Shown: positions 47,884-59,600 of the stretch, piece by piece
Position numbering within the stretch: the first letter of the stretch is position 1
Layout of the letters: each line of letters begins with the position of its first letter
Assembly: GCF_933775445.1 (NCBI RefSeq)
Contig: NC_065875.1
Location: 9,189,001 to 9,253,000, forward strand
From: Argentina anserina
Lineage: Eukaryota; Streptophyta; Magnoliopsida; Rosales; Rosaceae
Direction of reading: 5' to 3'
Length of the DNA: 64,000 nucleotides
The notes under the pieces: generated by a model
The model's input: only the letters and a program-made list of their open reading frames with translations
Told to the model about the DNA's origin: nothing
The model's database searches: none
Made by a program: the position numbers and the translations under genes

Positions 47884-49060
47884 TTGGGGGCCAGTAGTCC
47901 AATTAGGAGTCGAGATATCTGCACTATTAATTTTGGGCAACTCGAATGGAACATGAGCTGCAAACAAGGCGAAGACCTCTTCGTCTCTAGCTCTTTGGCC
48001 TTAGCTCCTGGTGAACAAAAAATCACAATTTAGCCAATACGGCATTACACATGAAGTACAATGAAGTACAGTAATTAAAGGTTTTAGTGGACATTATACA
48101 AGTCTTACAAGCTATCCCCTACATTTTGCAATCTCTTCATTAATACAAAATGGTTTCACCCAACATAATTCATAAGTTCTACAACAAAGTTCAACAAATT
48201 TCACTGACATTTCACTCTTGGCTGTTGAAGCATGCATTTCCTCCTTTTATAGATGTATGCATTCACCTCAAAATGCGGTCATATGGTATGTAGCTATGTA
48301 CTTTTTTAGCTATCAGATAACTTGGGAAAAGTTTAAATTCCAATAATCTAAAGCTGTATCAATTCATAGTATAGATAACATAATCTGCAATGTTTGGACT
48401 TTGGACTCTCGTGTGGCCAGCAGTCCAACACGAGAAACTGAGAATAATTCAAAGAATTGGTTGTAGCTTTTAAAATCTCTCCTTTTCTTTTTCTCATAAA
48501 ACTATAGTAACATCCCACACTTGAGTCTCACCAACTAGATCCCCACAACCCAAACAGATTCCAGTAAGAATTTAGCATGTGAAAAATCGAGATTTTTTCA
48601 CCTTTGAAGTTGACATTACCAGTACAATACTCGGCATGTGTTTTACAGTATTGCCATTACTAGTTTCCAGTTGTTATATTGATACTGAGTACAACTGCTA
48701 GATACAATTGAAGAGGCTAACCTTTGCGTGGTCATGGAAGAAGCGTCTGTATCCATTGCCTTAAGGAGAAAAGCTGTATTTATCTGAGTAAAATTATAAA
48801 GACATTAGAGAACACATACGAACAACTGGAAGTATCAGAAACTAACAGACATATGAGCACTCAGCTTCAGTTGACATTCACTTTGAGGAAAAGGGCTCAT
48901 GTCTTGAATTATATGATGAGAAACGCACCGAAATAGTTAAATCATGACTTAAGAACAAAAGACAACATACTACAAGTATATGTAACAACTAATAGGTACC
49001 TCTGTGCATGGAGTTAAGCTGTTGCAGATCTACCATTTGTTTAGCAAGCTGCTTCTTTCC
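47884..49060 (-). pseudogene. bHLH153-like pseudogene, decayed second copy
   Basis: Three exon relics on the minus strand line up with the intact gene at 60828-63522. 49060-49000 (61 nt against 66) reads GKKQLAKQMVDLQQLNSMHR, matching the helix-1 exon [17 protein letters not shown]. 48783-48722 (62 nt against 66) reads INTAFLLKAMD before losing frame, matching [12 protein letters not shown]. 48007 to about 47884 reads ELRPKS, stop, then RRRGLRLV and RVAQN with further stops, matching [15 protein letters not shown]. Splice acceptors and donors are still visible. The short VLSAPYL exon and the first two exons were not found. Exon lengths show frameshifts, so it is dead. Confidence 0.82.
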
Positions 49061-49064
49061 CTAT

Positions 49065-50870
49065 GAACAGAACAAATTTTCAAAAACTTTCAGTAATGCA
49101 CAAGAGAAATTCCAGCGAGGACTACAATGTAACTTTCAGAGCAGACAGAGGGCAAAATCAAGATTCTATTGAAAATAACATGAAAAACTATAAATTAGGG
49201 TGAAGTGTAGAATGGCACTGAGATTTTTCCTTTATATTATCACTTGATATAAATCAGTAACTACTAAAAGGGTCACCTCTCTTCTGTACTGTATCTTTTA
49301 TTTATCTAAAAAAATCTCGTGGTCCCAATATTAACTTCTGAGTGCTGCTATATAAATCTAGTAAAGTAGCTGTTATTACTATCAAATTGCTTCGTTTTTC
49401 ATCATGCATATATCTATGTAAGATGGCTCTGCTGCTAATGTGAAACCTTTAACTAAAATAAAAAAGCTAAACAAATGATAACTGTTTGACGAAATGGCTT
49501 CCCAACAGTCCAATTCACGAGCTAAAACTAAATTTTAACATAGTACAACAATAAATACGCAATTGTATTCAGACGAAAAAAAAGTACTATCAGATGTGTC
49601 TTATGTACAAAAACATGCACAACAAATACAGGTCCACCCATAAGACCTAGCTGCAGGCATGGAAATATCAACACTAGCTTTAAACCTCTAACTTACATAA
49701 GCATTGCTGAAAGCTGAGTAGGGTATTATGCAAATGTTTGTGAAAGGATTAGACTTGAAATACAATGCCATGCAATAGAATTGGACTCAATGGGTCCAAG
49801 TAAAGACTTTACAAGAAAAATAAAATAAAAAAGGAAACAGAATTCCACTTAAAATACACATCTGATGTTCTCTAATCTGAATGAACTCATTATGTGACAA
49901 TTAAAAGAATGGCATTATTGGAGAATAAATTCTACGGCAACAGTCTCCTGCCAAGGCTATCATATCAAAATCCCTTGTGATGCAAAGCAGGAGCTAGTAT
50001 TGTCTGCCTTATTGGCTAGATAGAGATAGGAACATTAGGAAGCAAAGAACTCAGCAAGAAACAATCAAAAACATAGAGATTTAATATGTAGACTTAGGCA
50101 GGAACGATCTATGAGTTCTGGGCTAAGTATTCCCAAAGAAACTCTTTGTATTCTATTGAAAATGATAAAAAACAAAACTGATTACAAAGACTTCAAACAC
50201 AGCTTATATACTAGGTAACTTCAATCCTAATAAAAGCCTATATAAATGAGAAACCAGCAAAAATGTAAAAAGACCCAAGACAGCACTAAATGGCAATAAA
50301 CTCCGAATTTAATTTAGCAGTTTTATTTCTTTTTGGATGCTCCTGCATCACCTCGCCTGCATTATGCAACCAAATCAAATTTTTTTCATATACATTTAGC
50401 TATAGAACTTGTCATATGAAAGAGGCTCAAATCATGTAGTATAATCAAGCGGCAATTGGGGTAAGAGCCACAAGCATATAGTCACATTCAAGTCAGCTTC
50501 ATTTTGACCAGGTTAAAAAAATATTACCAGGCATTTCTTCACATTTAGTAAAATGATGAACAATTACACATATACATGTCATGTCAAACTCATATGGAAC
50601 AAGCTTTATATATATACATAAGAAAGAAATGGGTCATGTACAGATTGACTAACCTCTCAAGCTCAAGCATCAATTTGGAGATGGTACGCATCATTCCATC
50701 AGCAACGACAATCAGTGCTTATAAAAAAGTATCCTGTACTAATATAAAACGTAAATAAGCATTCATTTTATGAGTGAGTTAATTAAACATGATAAAACAG
50801 TAAACATATACGATAAATTTGTCATAAAAAGTGAACATAGGAATTTGTTATAGAAAAGTGAACAACTCAC
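49065..50870. other. No recognisable gene; PPR 3' flank
   Basis: AT-rich, no family-like ORF. The right part would hold the 3'UTR of the minus-strand PPR gene, which ends at 50874. Confidence 0.4.
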
Positions 50871-50873
50871 CTT

Positions 50874-53438
50874 TCAATGTTCTGAATATCGTTCCTCGTT
50901 TGCATTGGTCTGATGCAGCCCACTGACCAACGTCATATAGGTAATTTCATCTAAAGCTAGACCTTTACTGAACATTTCATCACAAACTTCAAAAGCTTCT
51001 TCCACCTTCTTATCCTTGCAAAATCCATTTGTTAAGGCATTGTAAGTGACAGCATCTGGGACGATTCCCTTTTTTTCCATCTCGCATAGAAGTTTAGTTG
51101 CTTCTTCCATATTACCTAGTTTACAATGCCCATCAATCATGACAGTGTACGTAATCTTATTAGGTTGTATGTTGTATGAAGACATCTCTCCAAGAACAGT
51201 CCCTACTTTATCCATCTGGCCTAGCTTACAATAACCATGAATTAGTGCGGTGTAGCAAACAACATCGGGGACCAAACCCTCCTTCCTCATTTGATCAAGA
51301 AGATATCTTGCATCTCCGACATTGCCAATATTGCACATCCCATGTATAAGAGAAGAATATGTTGTACAAGTTGGTTGAATACCCTTCTTTTTCATGTGGC
51401 AGCAGAGACCAAGGGCTCCCATCATGTTCACATCTGTACAGTATGCTCTGATAAGCGTATTATAAACAATAAAATTCAGTTGTAGTTTCTTAGTGACCAA
51501 CTCTATAAATAGGTCTTCACCCTCTTTGATTCTGTCAGCTCTACAATACCCGTTGATCATGACTCCGTATGTATAAATATCGGCAAGACCATGCTTTTTG
51601 CACTCCTCCCAAAGTTTAACAGCGTCGTCCACTTTGCCCAAATTACAAAGACCATGAATTAGCAAATTGTAAGTATATGTGTCTGGAAAAATGTCATTCT
51701 TACCCATCCAGTCCCAAACTTTGAAAGCTTCCTCCACTTTTCCCTCCTTGCACCAACCCAAGATGAGTGTGTTGCATGAGATCGTATCCAGTACGAAGCC
51801 TCTCTCTACCATTTCCTTGAGTAGCCTAGCAACCTCTTGCATGCTACAGGTTTCACAAACTCCATGAATTAGAGCATTGGAGGTCACTGTGTTGGCTGCA
51901 AACCCTTTATCCCATAGCCTAAACCAAAGCTGAGTTGCCTCAGAATGCTTTCCATCCTTACAGAGCCCCACAAGCAATGTAGTAAGCAAATTATCACTGG
52001 GTCTGAAGTTTCTTAAAAGCATTTCATTTGTGAATTTCACTGCAGAATCAAACCTAGAGTTCTTGCATAACAAATGAATGGCTGAGAAACAAACGCGTTT
52101 GTCCACCAATGAACCACTGGATAGCATTAGCATCTCATCTACGGCCCGCTCAGCATGCTCCTCAAAGTGGTTGTTTTTAAAGATTCCCAGCAGTAGAGCG
52201 TTAATGGTAACAGAATTTGGAGAAACACCATTGGATAACATTTCATCCCATACCTTGAGTGCCTCGCCCATACTAGCCATTTTACAAAAACCACCAATCA
52301 GCATGTTATAGATCACCACATTGGGGACAAATCCCTTACTATCCATTTCCTTCAAAACGCAAATTGCATCCTCAAACTTCTCCAGCTGAATAAAACCATT
52401 AACAAGCGCACCGTACGTTACAAGACTGGGACTGACATTGTTTTGTACCATCTTGTCCTTGACCCGAAAAGCCTCCTCTAACCGCCTGCTCTTACACAGC
52501 CCGTGAATAACACTGTTGTAAGTAACAACACTGGGCGCAACGCCGAGTGCCTCCATTTTAGAGAACAAAGCCATGGCATCATCAGCCTTGCCTCCCTTAA
52601 AAAAAGCCTGAATTGCAGTAGTAAACAAGTAAACGTCAGGACACGCACCACGACAAATAGCATCAAACACAATGTAGCTCTTCTCAAGCTCGCCGGCCTT
52701 GACTAGGGAACTCAACAAAAACTGGCAAGTCCTGAGTGACGGAAACAATGCCTTATTAGAGAAGAACTGAAAAACACCAACGGCAGAGCAAAACCCGGAA
52801 TCCTTGAACTGCGTGCAGTAGAGATGAACCAAAATATCCAACGCCTGAAGCGCCGGGGCTCTTTCGAATGCGGAGATAGCCATGGCGATCTCAACGTGCC
52901 TATTAGAGGGAGGGAGAGCATAAATGGCTTGGAGATTGCCGTCGATCAACCGAATGAGAAGCAATCTGGCGGGGGAGGTGAGATGGTTGAGAAGAAGTAA
53001 ACGAAGCAAGAGACAATAAGAGCGAAGAGTGAACTGGAAGTTGAAAGCTCTGGAAGCGAAATGAAAGAAGCGGAGAGAAGTCTTGGGGTTGAGAATGGAG
53101 GAGGAGGAGGAGGAGGAGGGGGAGGTGGCGATGGAATGGAACAAGGTGTCGAAGTCATGAGGGTTCAAGAGGGAGATGAGAGATCTACATTGAGGGTATT
53201 TCAATGAGGAGTCTGAGAGAATAGAGGTTACCCGGTTTAGTAATCTATGATTATTCTGCGGCGGCGGCGGAGGAGGTCGTGGGAGGCAGCTTAGTGGGCG
53301 CTTGATTAGGAAAGCGCGAGGCTTGGAGATTGGAACCCTTCTCAGCTCCATTGAAATACGAGGAGGATTTGGGGGCTTTAAGAAACCGCCATGGATTTGA
53401 GTTGAAGGAGAGGGATTTAGAGGACGTGGAGTAGCCAC
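50874..53438 (-). CDS. P-class pentatricopeptide repeat protein, At4g19440-like, intronless
   Basis: PPR proteins bind organellar RNA sequence-specifically to direct processing, stability or translation. This single uninterrupted frame encodes 854 aa. The N-terminal 60 residues are rich in Pro, Ser and Arg with few acids (MATPRPLNPSPSTQ; LIKRPLSCLPRPPPPPP), fitting a plastid or mitochondrial targeting peptide. A pre-PPR region (about 110-230) includes LRSYCLLLRLLLLNHLTSPAR. From about 235 to 840 there are roughly 17 tandem 35-residue P-type motifs, such as VVTYNSVIHGLCKSRRLEEA and VTYNALTNGFCKDKKVEEAF. No E, DYW or SMR tail is present. The overall text strongly resembles Arabidopsis At4g19440 as I remember it. 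The start at 53438 is the first ATG; a second in-frame Met (SMELRRVPIS) lies 29 codons in. Lack of introns is usual for PPR genes. Confidence 0.95.
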   Translation of the reverse strand: MATPRPLNPSPSTQIHGGFLKPPNPPRISMELRRVPISKPRAFLIKRPLSCLPRPPPPPPQNNHRLLNRVTSILSDSSLKYPQCRSLISLLNPHDFDTLFHSIATSPSSSSSSSILNPKTSLRFFHFASRAFNFQFTLRSYCLLLRLLLLNHLTSPARLLLIRLIDGNLQAIYALPPSNRHVEIAMAISAFERAPALQALDILVHLYCTQFKDSGFCSAVGVFQFFSNKALFPSLRTCQFLLSSLVKAGELEKSYIVFDAICRGACPDVYLFTTAIQAFFKGGKADDAMALFSKMEALGVAPSVVTYNSVIHGLCKSRRLEEAFRVKDKMVQNNVSPSLVTYGALVNGFIQLEKFEDAICVLKEMDSKGFVPNVVIYNMLIGGFCKMASMGEALKVWDEMLSNGVSPNSVTINALLLGIFKNNHFEEHAERAVDEMLMLSSGSLVDKRVCFSAIHLLCKNSRFDSAVKFTNEMLLRNFRPSDNLLTTLLVGLCKDGKHSEATQLWFRLWDKGFAANTVTSNALIHGVCETCSMQEVARLLKEMVERGFVLDTISCNTLILGWCKEGKVEEAFKVWDWMGKNDIFPDTYTYNLLIHGLCNLGKVDDAVKLWEECKKHGLADIYTYGVMINGYCRADRIKEGEDLFIELVTKKLQLNFIVYNTLIRAYCTDVNMMGALGLCCHMKKKGIQPTCTTYSSLIHGMCNIGNVGDARYLLDQMRKEGLVPDVVCYTALIHGYCKLGQMDKVGTVLGEMSSYNIQPNKITYTVMIDGHCKLGNMEEATKLLCEMEKKGIVPDAVTYNALTNGFCKDKKVEEAFEVCDEMFSKGLALDEITYMTLVSGLHQTNANEERYSEH

Positions 53439-53663
53439 GGTTAGAGTTTAGAGTCTAGGGGTTTAGAGTTTAACCGAACAGAAACGCGAGAAAAAGAACA
53501 AGAAGAAAAAAAAAAGAACAGGGAGAAGGAAAAACCAAACAATGAAGAAGAATGGCCTGGGGGCTCTTAGGTAATTCACAAAAGTTTTCAAGAGAAGCGA
53601 AACGACGTCGTTAAGCTGCTTTGTACAATTTGACCTTTCTTGCTGCCTTTGGGTTCAGAGTTT

Positions 53664-53691
<28 letters not shown>
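53439..53691. promoter_or_regulatory. Shared bidirectional promoter between PPR and SELENOF
   Basis: Only 253 bp separate the two start codons, which point away from each other. The interval holds both 5' leaders, including a (GA)n microsatellite ending directly at the SELENOF ATG (53664-53691) and an AACGACGTCG-type ACGT core (53601-53610). No TATA box is evident for either gene, as is usual for housekeeping divergent pairs. Confidence 0.6.
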
Positions 53692-53695
<4 letters not shown>

Positions 53696-56600
53696 AGGGA
53701 GCGTGGATCGCATCGGGTTTGGTAGTGGTGGTGTGTTTGGTGGGTTTATCATCAGCATCGATAGAGCAGCTGAGCACTAGGGAATGCGAGAATCTTGGTT
53801 TCACTGGGCTTGCTTTGTGCTCTGATTGCAACAGTTTGGCGGACTATGTCAAAGACCAGGGTGCATACTCCCTTCTTCTTCTTCTCTTCTCTCAGCTTTG
53901 ATTTCTGAATTGTTGGGCTCATCGTTGTGGTGTATGTGAATGCTTGGTTTCATGTAATTTGATGGTTTTAGTGTCTGGTCTAGTTGATTTAGATTGAGAA
54001 TTTTGGGTGTTTAAAATCAGTATTGATTGGTAAATAATGGACTGGAAATCGAAATGCTCTTTCTGTCGAAAAAGCGTAGCAGTGTGAATTTGGTTTCCTT
54101 TGTGTGGTAGAGTGCCTATCATACTATGTCTGTATGCTTTCAGAAAAGAATAGTTTTGAATTTTTGTATAAACAATTAAACACATAGTTGACTTTGTTTG
54201 GAATTTGTGATCTTCAAAGGCACTCTTGGCAAACATCACATCTGTAGCAATTGGTATATAAATATCAGGAAATCATGTAAATAGAATAGTATATCTACCT
54301 AGTTTACAAGCAAGAAAACATCTTTTGAAACACTGGAAAAAGAAAAACAGTGCAATGTTTTGAATAAGAAACCAGATCTGAAGGCTTGACATTACATGAC
54401 ATCTTTACTAGCAAAAATTTTATGAAGGCTTCTTCATCATGGATGTTGATATCATTCTGTTCTGGGACTTCTGGTGCATACTGACATTCTACGTTTCATA
54501 GCAGAACTGATATCAGACTGTAAGAAGTGTTGCACTGAAGATTCCAATGATTCCATGACGAAGGTACAAATGAAGTTATACTGTTCATTTTAAAAAGTTC
54601 ATATCATGTTTTAGTCCTGCTCATATGCTGCCCTTTAGAAATAATTAAGTAGAAAGTTCTATTTGAGATTGGGTTCGCCCAAATAACTATAATCTTGCTA
54701 GGTGTCCGACTGTCCATGGTTAATACACATACTTGGATTACATAAAACACATAAAAGACTTGATTATTATGTATACTAATGGCAGCTTCTCCTTTATATT
54801 TTTCCGAATTTTAGTTTAGATTTTCTGAAGTTTGATATATTCATTACCAAAGACATTCTAATAGGAACCCGGAATTACAAATTCAATTTTACTGTACTTG
54901 TATGGAATAGTGAACCCTATCTATTAACCAGACCCTTTAATATCCAGGTAAGTTCTTTGTCAACACAGATTTTTTTAGTATCTAAAGAAAGTCTGATGAT
55001 AAGAAGGGTAAACGCAGTTTTCTCTGTACGTCCTAGGGCTTTTATCAAAATGTCTGGTTGTTTAAGAACAAAATGACTATTATAGACACAAGTCAGGGAA
55101 GTAAAGAATTAATGGAAGAAACTACTGGCATCATACTAGTAAGTTCTAGATACCACACCTAGAGGCTTTATGACAGGACGCATAACTTTTTCTCATCCAC
55201 ACGGATGCAGACTCGATACACTGTATTTCATACCTAGGGTTAGGTTGCATCACGCGAACCTGGAGAGCAAAAGCTTAGAATATAAGTGAAGCTAAGACAG
55301 TTCTAGAGAAACTAGCATAATGGTTCTAATAATTGCCTCCCACAATAAAGAACCTTTTTTTTTAAAAAAAATAAGGTTGGAATCATTCTATTCTGCTTCA
55401 ATAAGATATCCAAAAAGCCTGATATATCAGCCTCTAATATTTGAAGTTTTTAAAAATCAATCAGTCAAGATCCCAGCAAGGCTTTATTCAAAAAAGAAAA
55501 GAAAGATCCCCAGCCCATCATCCTCAATAGAATGCCAAGTCAGGGCTTTGGAAGCTTCTTTCCTACGCTACTGGCCATTCCACCTTTGTTCATCAAGTTC
55601 TGCCGTTAGTATTTTGTTAGTGTTCTCCTACGGATGTCATCTTATTCATGTTGGAACCATATTGACAAAACTTATATATTTCGTATTAGAACCATTCTTC
55701 TATAACTATTGAAAATAATCTTTGATAATAAACTTCTTATCTCCTGTGCAACAAATAAATAGTAAGATTCAAAGTCTCAAATGTGAGTCAAAGCAGTAAT
55801 AGGGATTGACAAACTTCTTGTATGTGTTGCATTATGATTTATCCCATCTTGGATGCTAAAGGGCTTCTATACATGCAGAATTATGACATAAGCTTAGTGA
55901 TTTTTGGAACCATGAATCATCTTTGAGTCCATGCATTCATTTGCAGTTCATTGGGAAAATATAGCCTGAATTATTTGTACAGTGCGAAATAAGTTAGTAT
56001 TTCAATGGCTTCAGTACTCCTGAGATTATAAACAGCACCTTTTTGTAGTCAGGAAACTCCAGTGTCTTTTTTTTTCATTGACAAAGAATCCATTATTGTT
56101 GGGTTTCCAGCCCATGTGTTTTTCCTAAGATGGTTTCTTAGAGTATGGTGTTCCGGTAAGGATATGGAATCCTTATTGATGATGGTTTACTTGTAGAAGG
56201 AGGAGGCTTTATAGCCTACCACTATTAGGAATAGGATTCCTATTTGATGAGGAAACATGTTTGTCCTTATGGCTATATAAGGAGGGCTTATGCTATAGGT
56301 TTAGGCATCACAGAGAAAAAGAGCATAGTGTGTTCCATTCTCGGTTAGAGGGTGAGAGAGGGCAGAGAGGAGAAAGATAGGAAGAGAAGAGTTCTTGTTT
56401 TCTTAGTCTTTCTTGTGTACCCATTATTAATATAGTGGAAGTGTGTGTTCCTGTCCGGTGGATGTAGGCAAAGCTATTTGCTGAACCACCTTAAATCTGT
56501 GTTCCTGTGTTCTTTTCTTTGTAGTTGTTTCTCTTGGTTTGCTGTGCTTGTTCTGTTTCTCTGACTAACTTGTTGACCGAACCACTACAAATGGTACCAG

Positions 56601-59600
56601 AGCCTGGGTTCGGCTGAATCGGTATTGTCAGAATGGATGATGATATGAAAGGCACAATGATCAAACTCACCCACAAGAATTGGGTGACGTGGAAGCCAAG
56701 AATGGAGGATATCCTGTATTGTAGGGATATGCATGAGGCCATAGAGGGTGTGGCTGCAAAGCCAACCAATATGACTGATGAGAAGTGGCGAAAGTTGCAC
56801 CGGAAAGCAGTTGGTACGATAAGACAATGGGTTGATGATAGCGTCTTTCACCATGTGTCGAAAGAAACTGATGCGGAAGAACTCTGGAAGATATTGGAGT
56901 CCCTCTTTGAGAAGAAGACCGCTGCGAAGAAAGCATTCCTTATCAAAGAGATGGTCAACATGAAGTTTGATGACGATACTAGTGTGGCTGTGCACTTGAA
57001 CAATTTCCAGAATGTGACCAACCAGTTGTCGACAATGGGTATGAAGGTTGATGATGAGCTACTCGCATTGCTGCTGCTAGGAACTTTGCCGGATAGTTGG
57101 GAAACTTTCGTGGTGACCTTGAGTAATTATGCGTCTAATGGTGTATTGTCTATGGATACCGTTAAGGATAACATGCTTAACGAAGAACAAAGAAGAAAAA
57201 GTGTTGGCACAGACAATGAGCACGCAAGAGCCCTTTATGTGAAGGGTAAAGGCAAGAATTCGGGTCAAAGGTTTAGTGGTGATTGTCACTATTGTGGCGA
57301 GAAGGGCCACATGAAGCGGATGTGTCGAAAGTGGAAACAAAACAAAAAGAAAAGCAAGTACCAAGATGAAGATAATGGTTATTCTGCTTGTGTTTCGGAT
57401 GAGCTTCTTACTTTACAAGAATGTCTATATGTGGGTGACAAGGGTCATGATTGGTTCGTAGATACGGGTGCAAGTTGTCATGTTAGTTCCAACTTGGAGC
57501 TCTTTTCTACATACAAGACATGTGACTTTGGGATGTTAAAGATGGGCAATTCAAGCTACTCCAAGATTTCAGGAATAGGAGATATTTGCATCGAGACTAA
57601 TCTGGGTTACCATATGACATTAAAGGATGTGAGGCACGTTCCGGATCTACGTGTCAACATATTGTCTGCAAGTGCTCTTGACAGGCAAGGTTTCCACCAG
57701 TTTATTGGTGATGGGAAGTGGAAGCTGACGAATCGATCGTTGGACGTTGCTAGTGGAGAGTTTTGTCGTTCCTTGTACAAGACACATAGCTTGGTGTATA
57801 AAGAAGACTTGAGTGCAATGGGTGATACTTCTTCGGACATACGGCGTCATGGTGACGGCCATATAAGGAAGAAAGGCGTTCTGGAAAAGTGGTCCCAAAT
57901 GTCCTTTTCCAATGGGTTTTCTGACCAGGGTGAAGATGGTCAAGAGTTGTTCCACCAACAGGGACATGGTGATGAGTTGTTCGATCAGGGGGAGCCTGAT
58001 CATGGGGAGCTGCATGCTCCAACCACATAGTTCTGCATCAAGTCAGCTTGAGCGGACTCTCAGTGATGGAGTCGCGCCGGTGTACCTCCCTCATGGTCTG
58101 GAGGGGGAGATTGTTGGGTTTCCAGCCCATGTGTTTTTCCTAAGATGGTTTCTTAGAGTATGGTGTTCCGGTAAGGATATGGAATCCTTATTGATGATGG
58201 TTTACTTGTAGAAGGAGGAGGCTTTATAGCCTACCACTATTAGGAATAGGATTCCTATTTGGTGAGGAAACATGTTTGTCCTTATGGCTATATAAGGAGG
58301 GCTTATGCTCTAGGTTTAGGCATCACAGAGAAAAAGAGCATAGTGTGTTCCATTCTCGGTTAGAGGGTGAGAGAGGGCAGAGAGGAGAAAGATAGGAAGA
58401 GAAGAGTTCTTGTTTTCTTAGTCTTTCTTGTGTACCCATTATTAATATAGTGGAAGTGTGTGTTCATGTCCGGTGGATGTAGGCAAAGCTATTTGCTGAA
58501 CCACCTTAAATCTGTGTTCCTGTGTTCTTTTCTTTGTAGTTGTTTCTCTTGGTTTGCTGTGCTTGTTCTGTTTCTCTGACTAACTTGTTGACCGAACCAC
58601 TACAAGTATTATGTCTTTTGGTATCGAAAACTAACTCTTACTGTAGCCCTTTTAAGTCAGGATATGGATCACATGAAAAAAAATACTAATTGATCTTTTG
58701 TGTTGGGAACCATTGCTTACCCTACCACTTCCCTTGCTGTATTTAAAAGCTTTTGGCAAGATATTAACCCCGTCAATTCTTTTTCTTTTAAAACATACCA
58801 CTTTAGCCTAAAATTTTGATTTTTCAGAGTTTTTATAGCATAGATGTGGCTGGAAACCAAACTCTTCTTGTAGTGGTAGTATGATGCTCATTGATTTTCT
58901 CTTTAGTGTTCATGGCTGCCCACTGATCTCGACAAATCTAAATTGTTATTGTATATCAAGTCAGTAGACAATCTTTAGAAATAGTATCAAGGCCTATCAG
59001 TAGACTTCAGAGAAGAAATTGGTAGGAACCCATTTTGAATTACCCTGTAACTGAAGCTTTAATATACTAGCTCTAAACACCAAAGGAAATGCTTAATGTG
59101 CCTCTGTCACTGCAGATTACTTATTCTGGTGCAATACTTGAGGTCTGCATGAGGAAATTGGTATTCTATCCAGAAATTGTTGGCTTCATTGAAGAAGAGA
59201 AGGATCGATTTCCATCTGTTAAAATTCAATACATGTTTAATTCTCCTCCAAAGTTGATCATGCTAGATGATGCAGGGGGGCATAAAGAAACAGTAAGGTG
59301 AACCTTTTCTTTTTATCTGTCTTATAAATTCAATAAATTGGTCAGTCCCAATTGAAGTAGCACGCATTTTCTGTTTTCGTTACCCTCATATTGTGTTATC
59401 AAATAATGATGTTGCTGAACTAGTACATGTGCATTTGTAATCCAATGGTGGTTGTAGTGTGGTGTCAGTTATAGGTTCAGGGTTGTGTAGCACGTCAATA
59501 TCCATTTATTTATGGGTAAATGTCTATCTATACAAATTTCTTGAATACGCTTGTATCTATAACAGAATCGACAACTGGAAGCGGGAGCATATACTTCAGT

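Larger units (their letters stand above)
56097..58604 (+). mobile_element. Young copia-type LTR element with gag only, in SELENOF intron 2
   Basis: Two 493-bp LTRs, 56097-56589 and 58112-58604, begin TGTTGGGTTTCC and end CCACTACA. They differ at only about three positions. A TGGTACCAGAGC primer-binding site (56592-56603) follows the first, and a GGAGGGGGAGA polypurine tract (58101-58111) precedes the second. The interior encodes one gag-type ORF; no integrase, reverse transcriptase or RNase H is present. A candidate target duplication is ATTAT (56092-56096) against AGTAT (58605-58609), with one mismatch. Each LTR has a CTATATAAGG TATA box (56272-56281 in the first). The element lies in the same orientation as SELENOF. 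Confidence 0.93.

Noticed and set aside
56585..56995. Antisense ORFs over the copia gag region
   Set aside because: The plus-strand frame carries the zinc knuckle and protease motif; the antisense frames are shadows.
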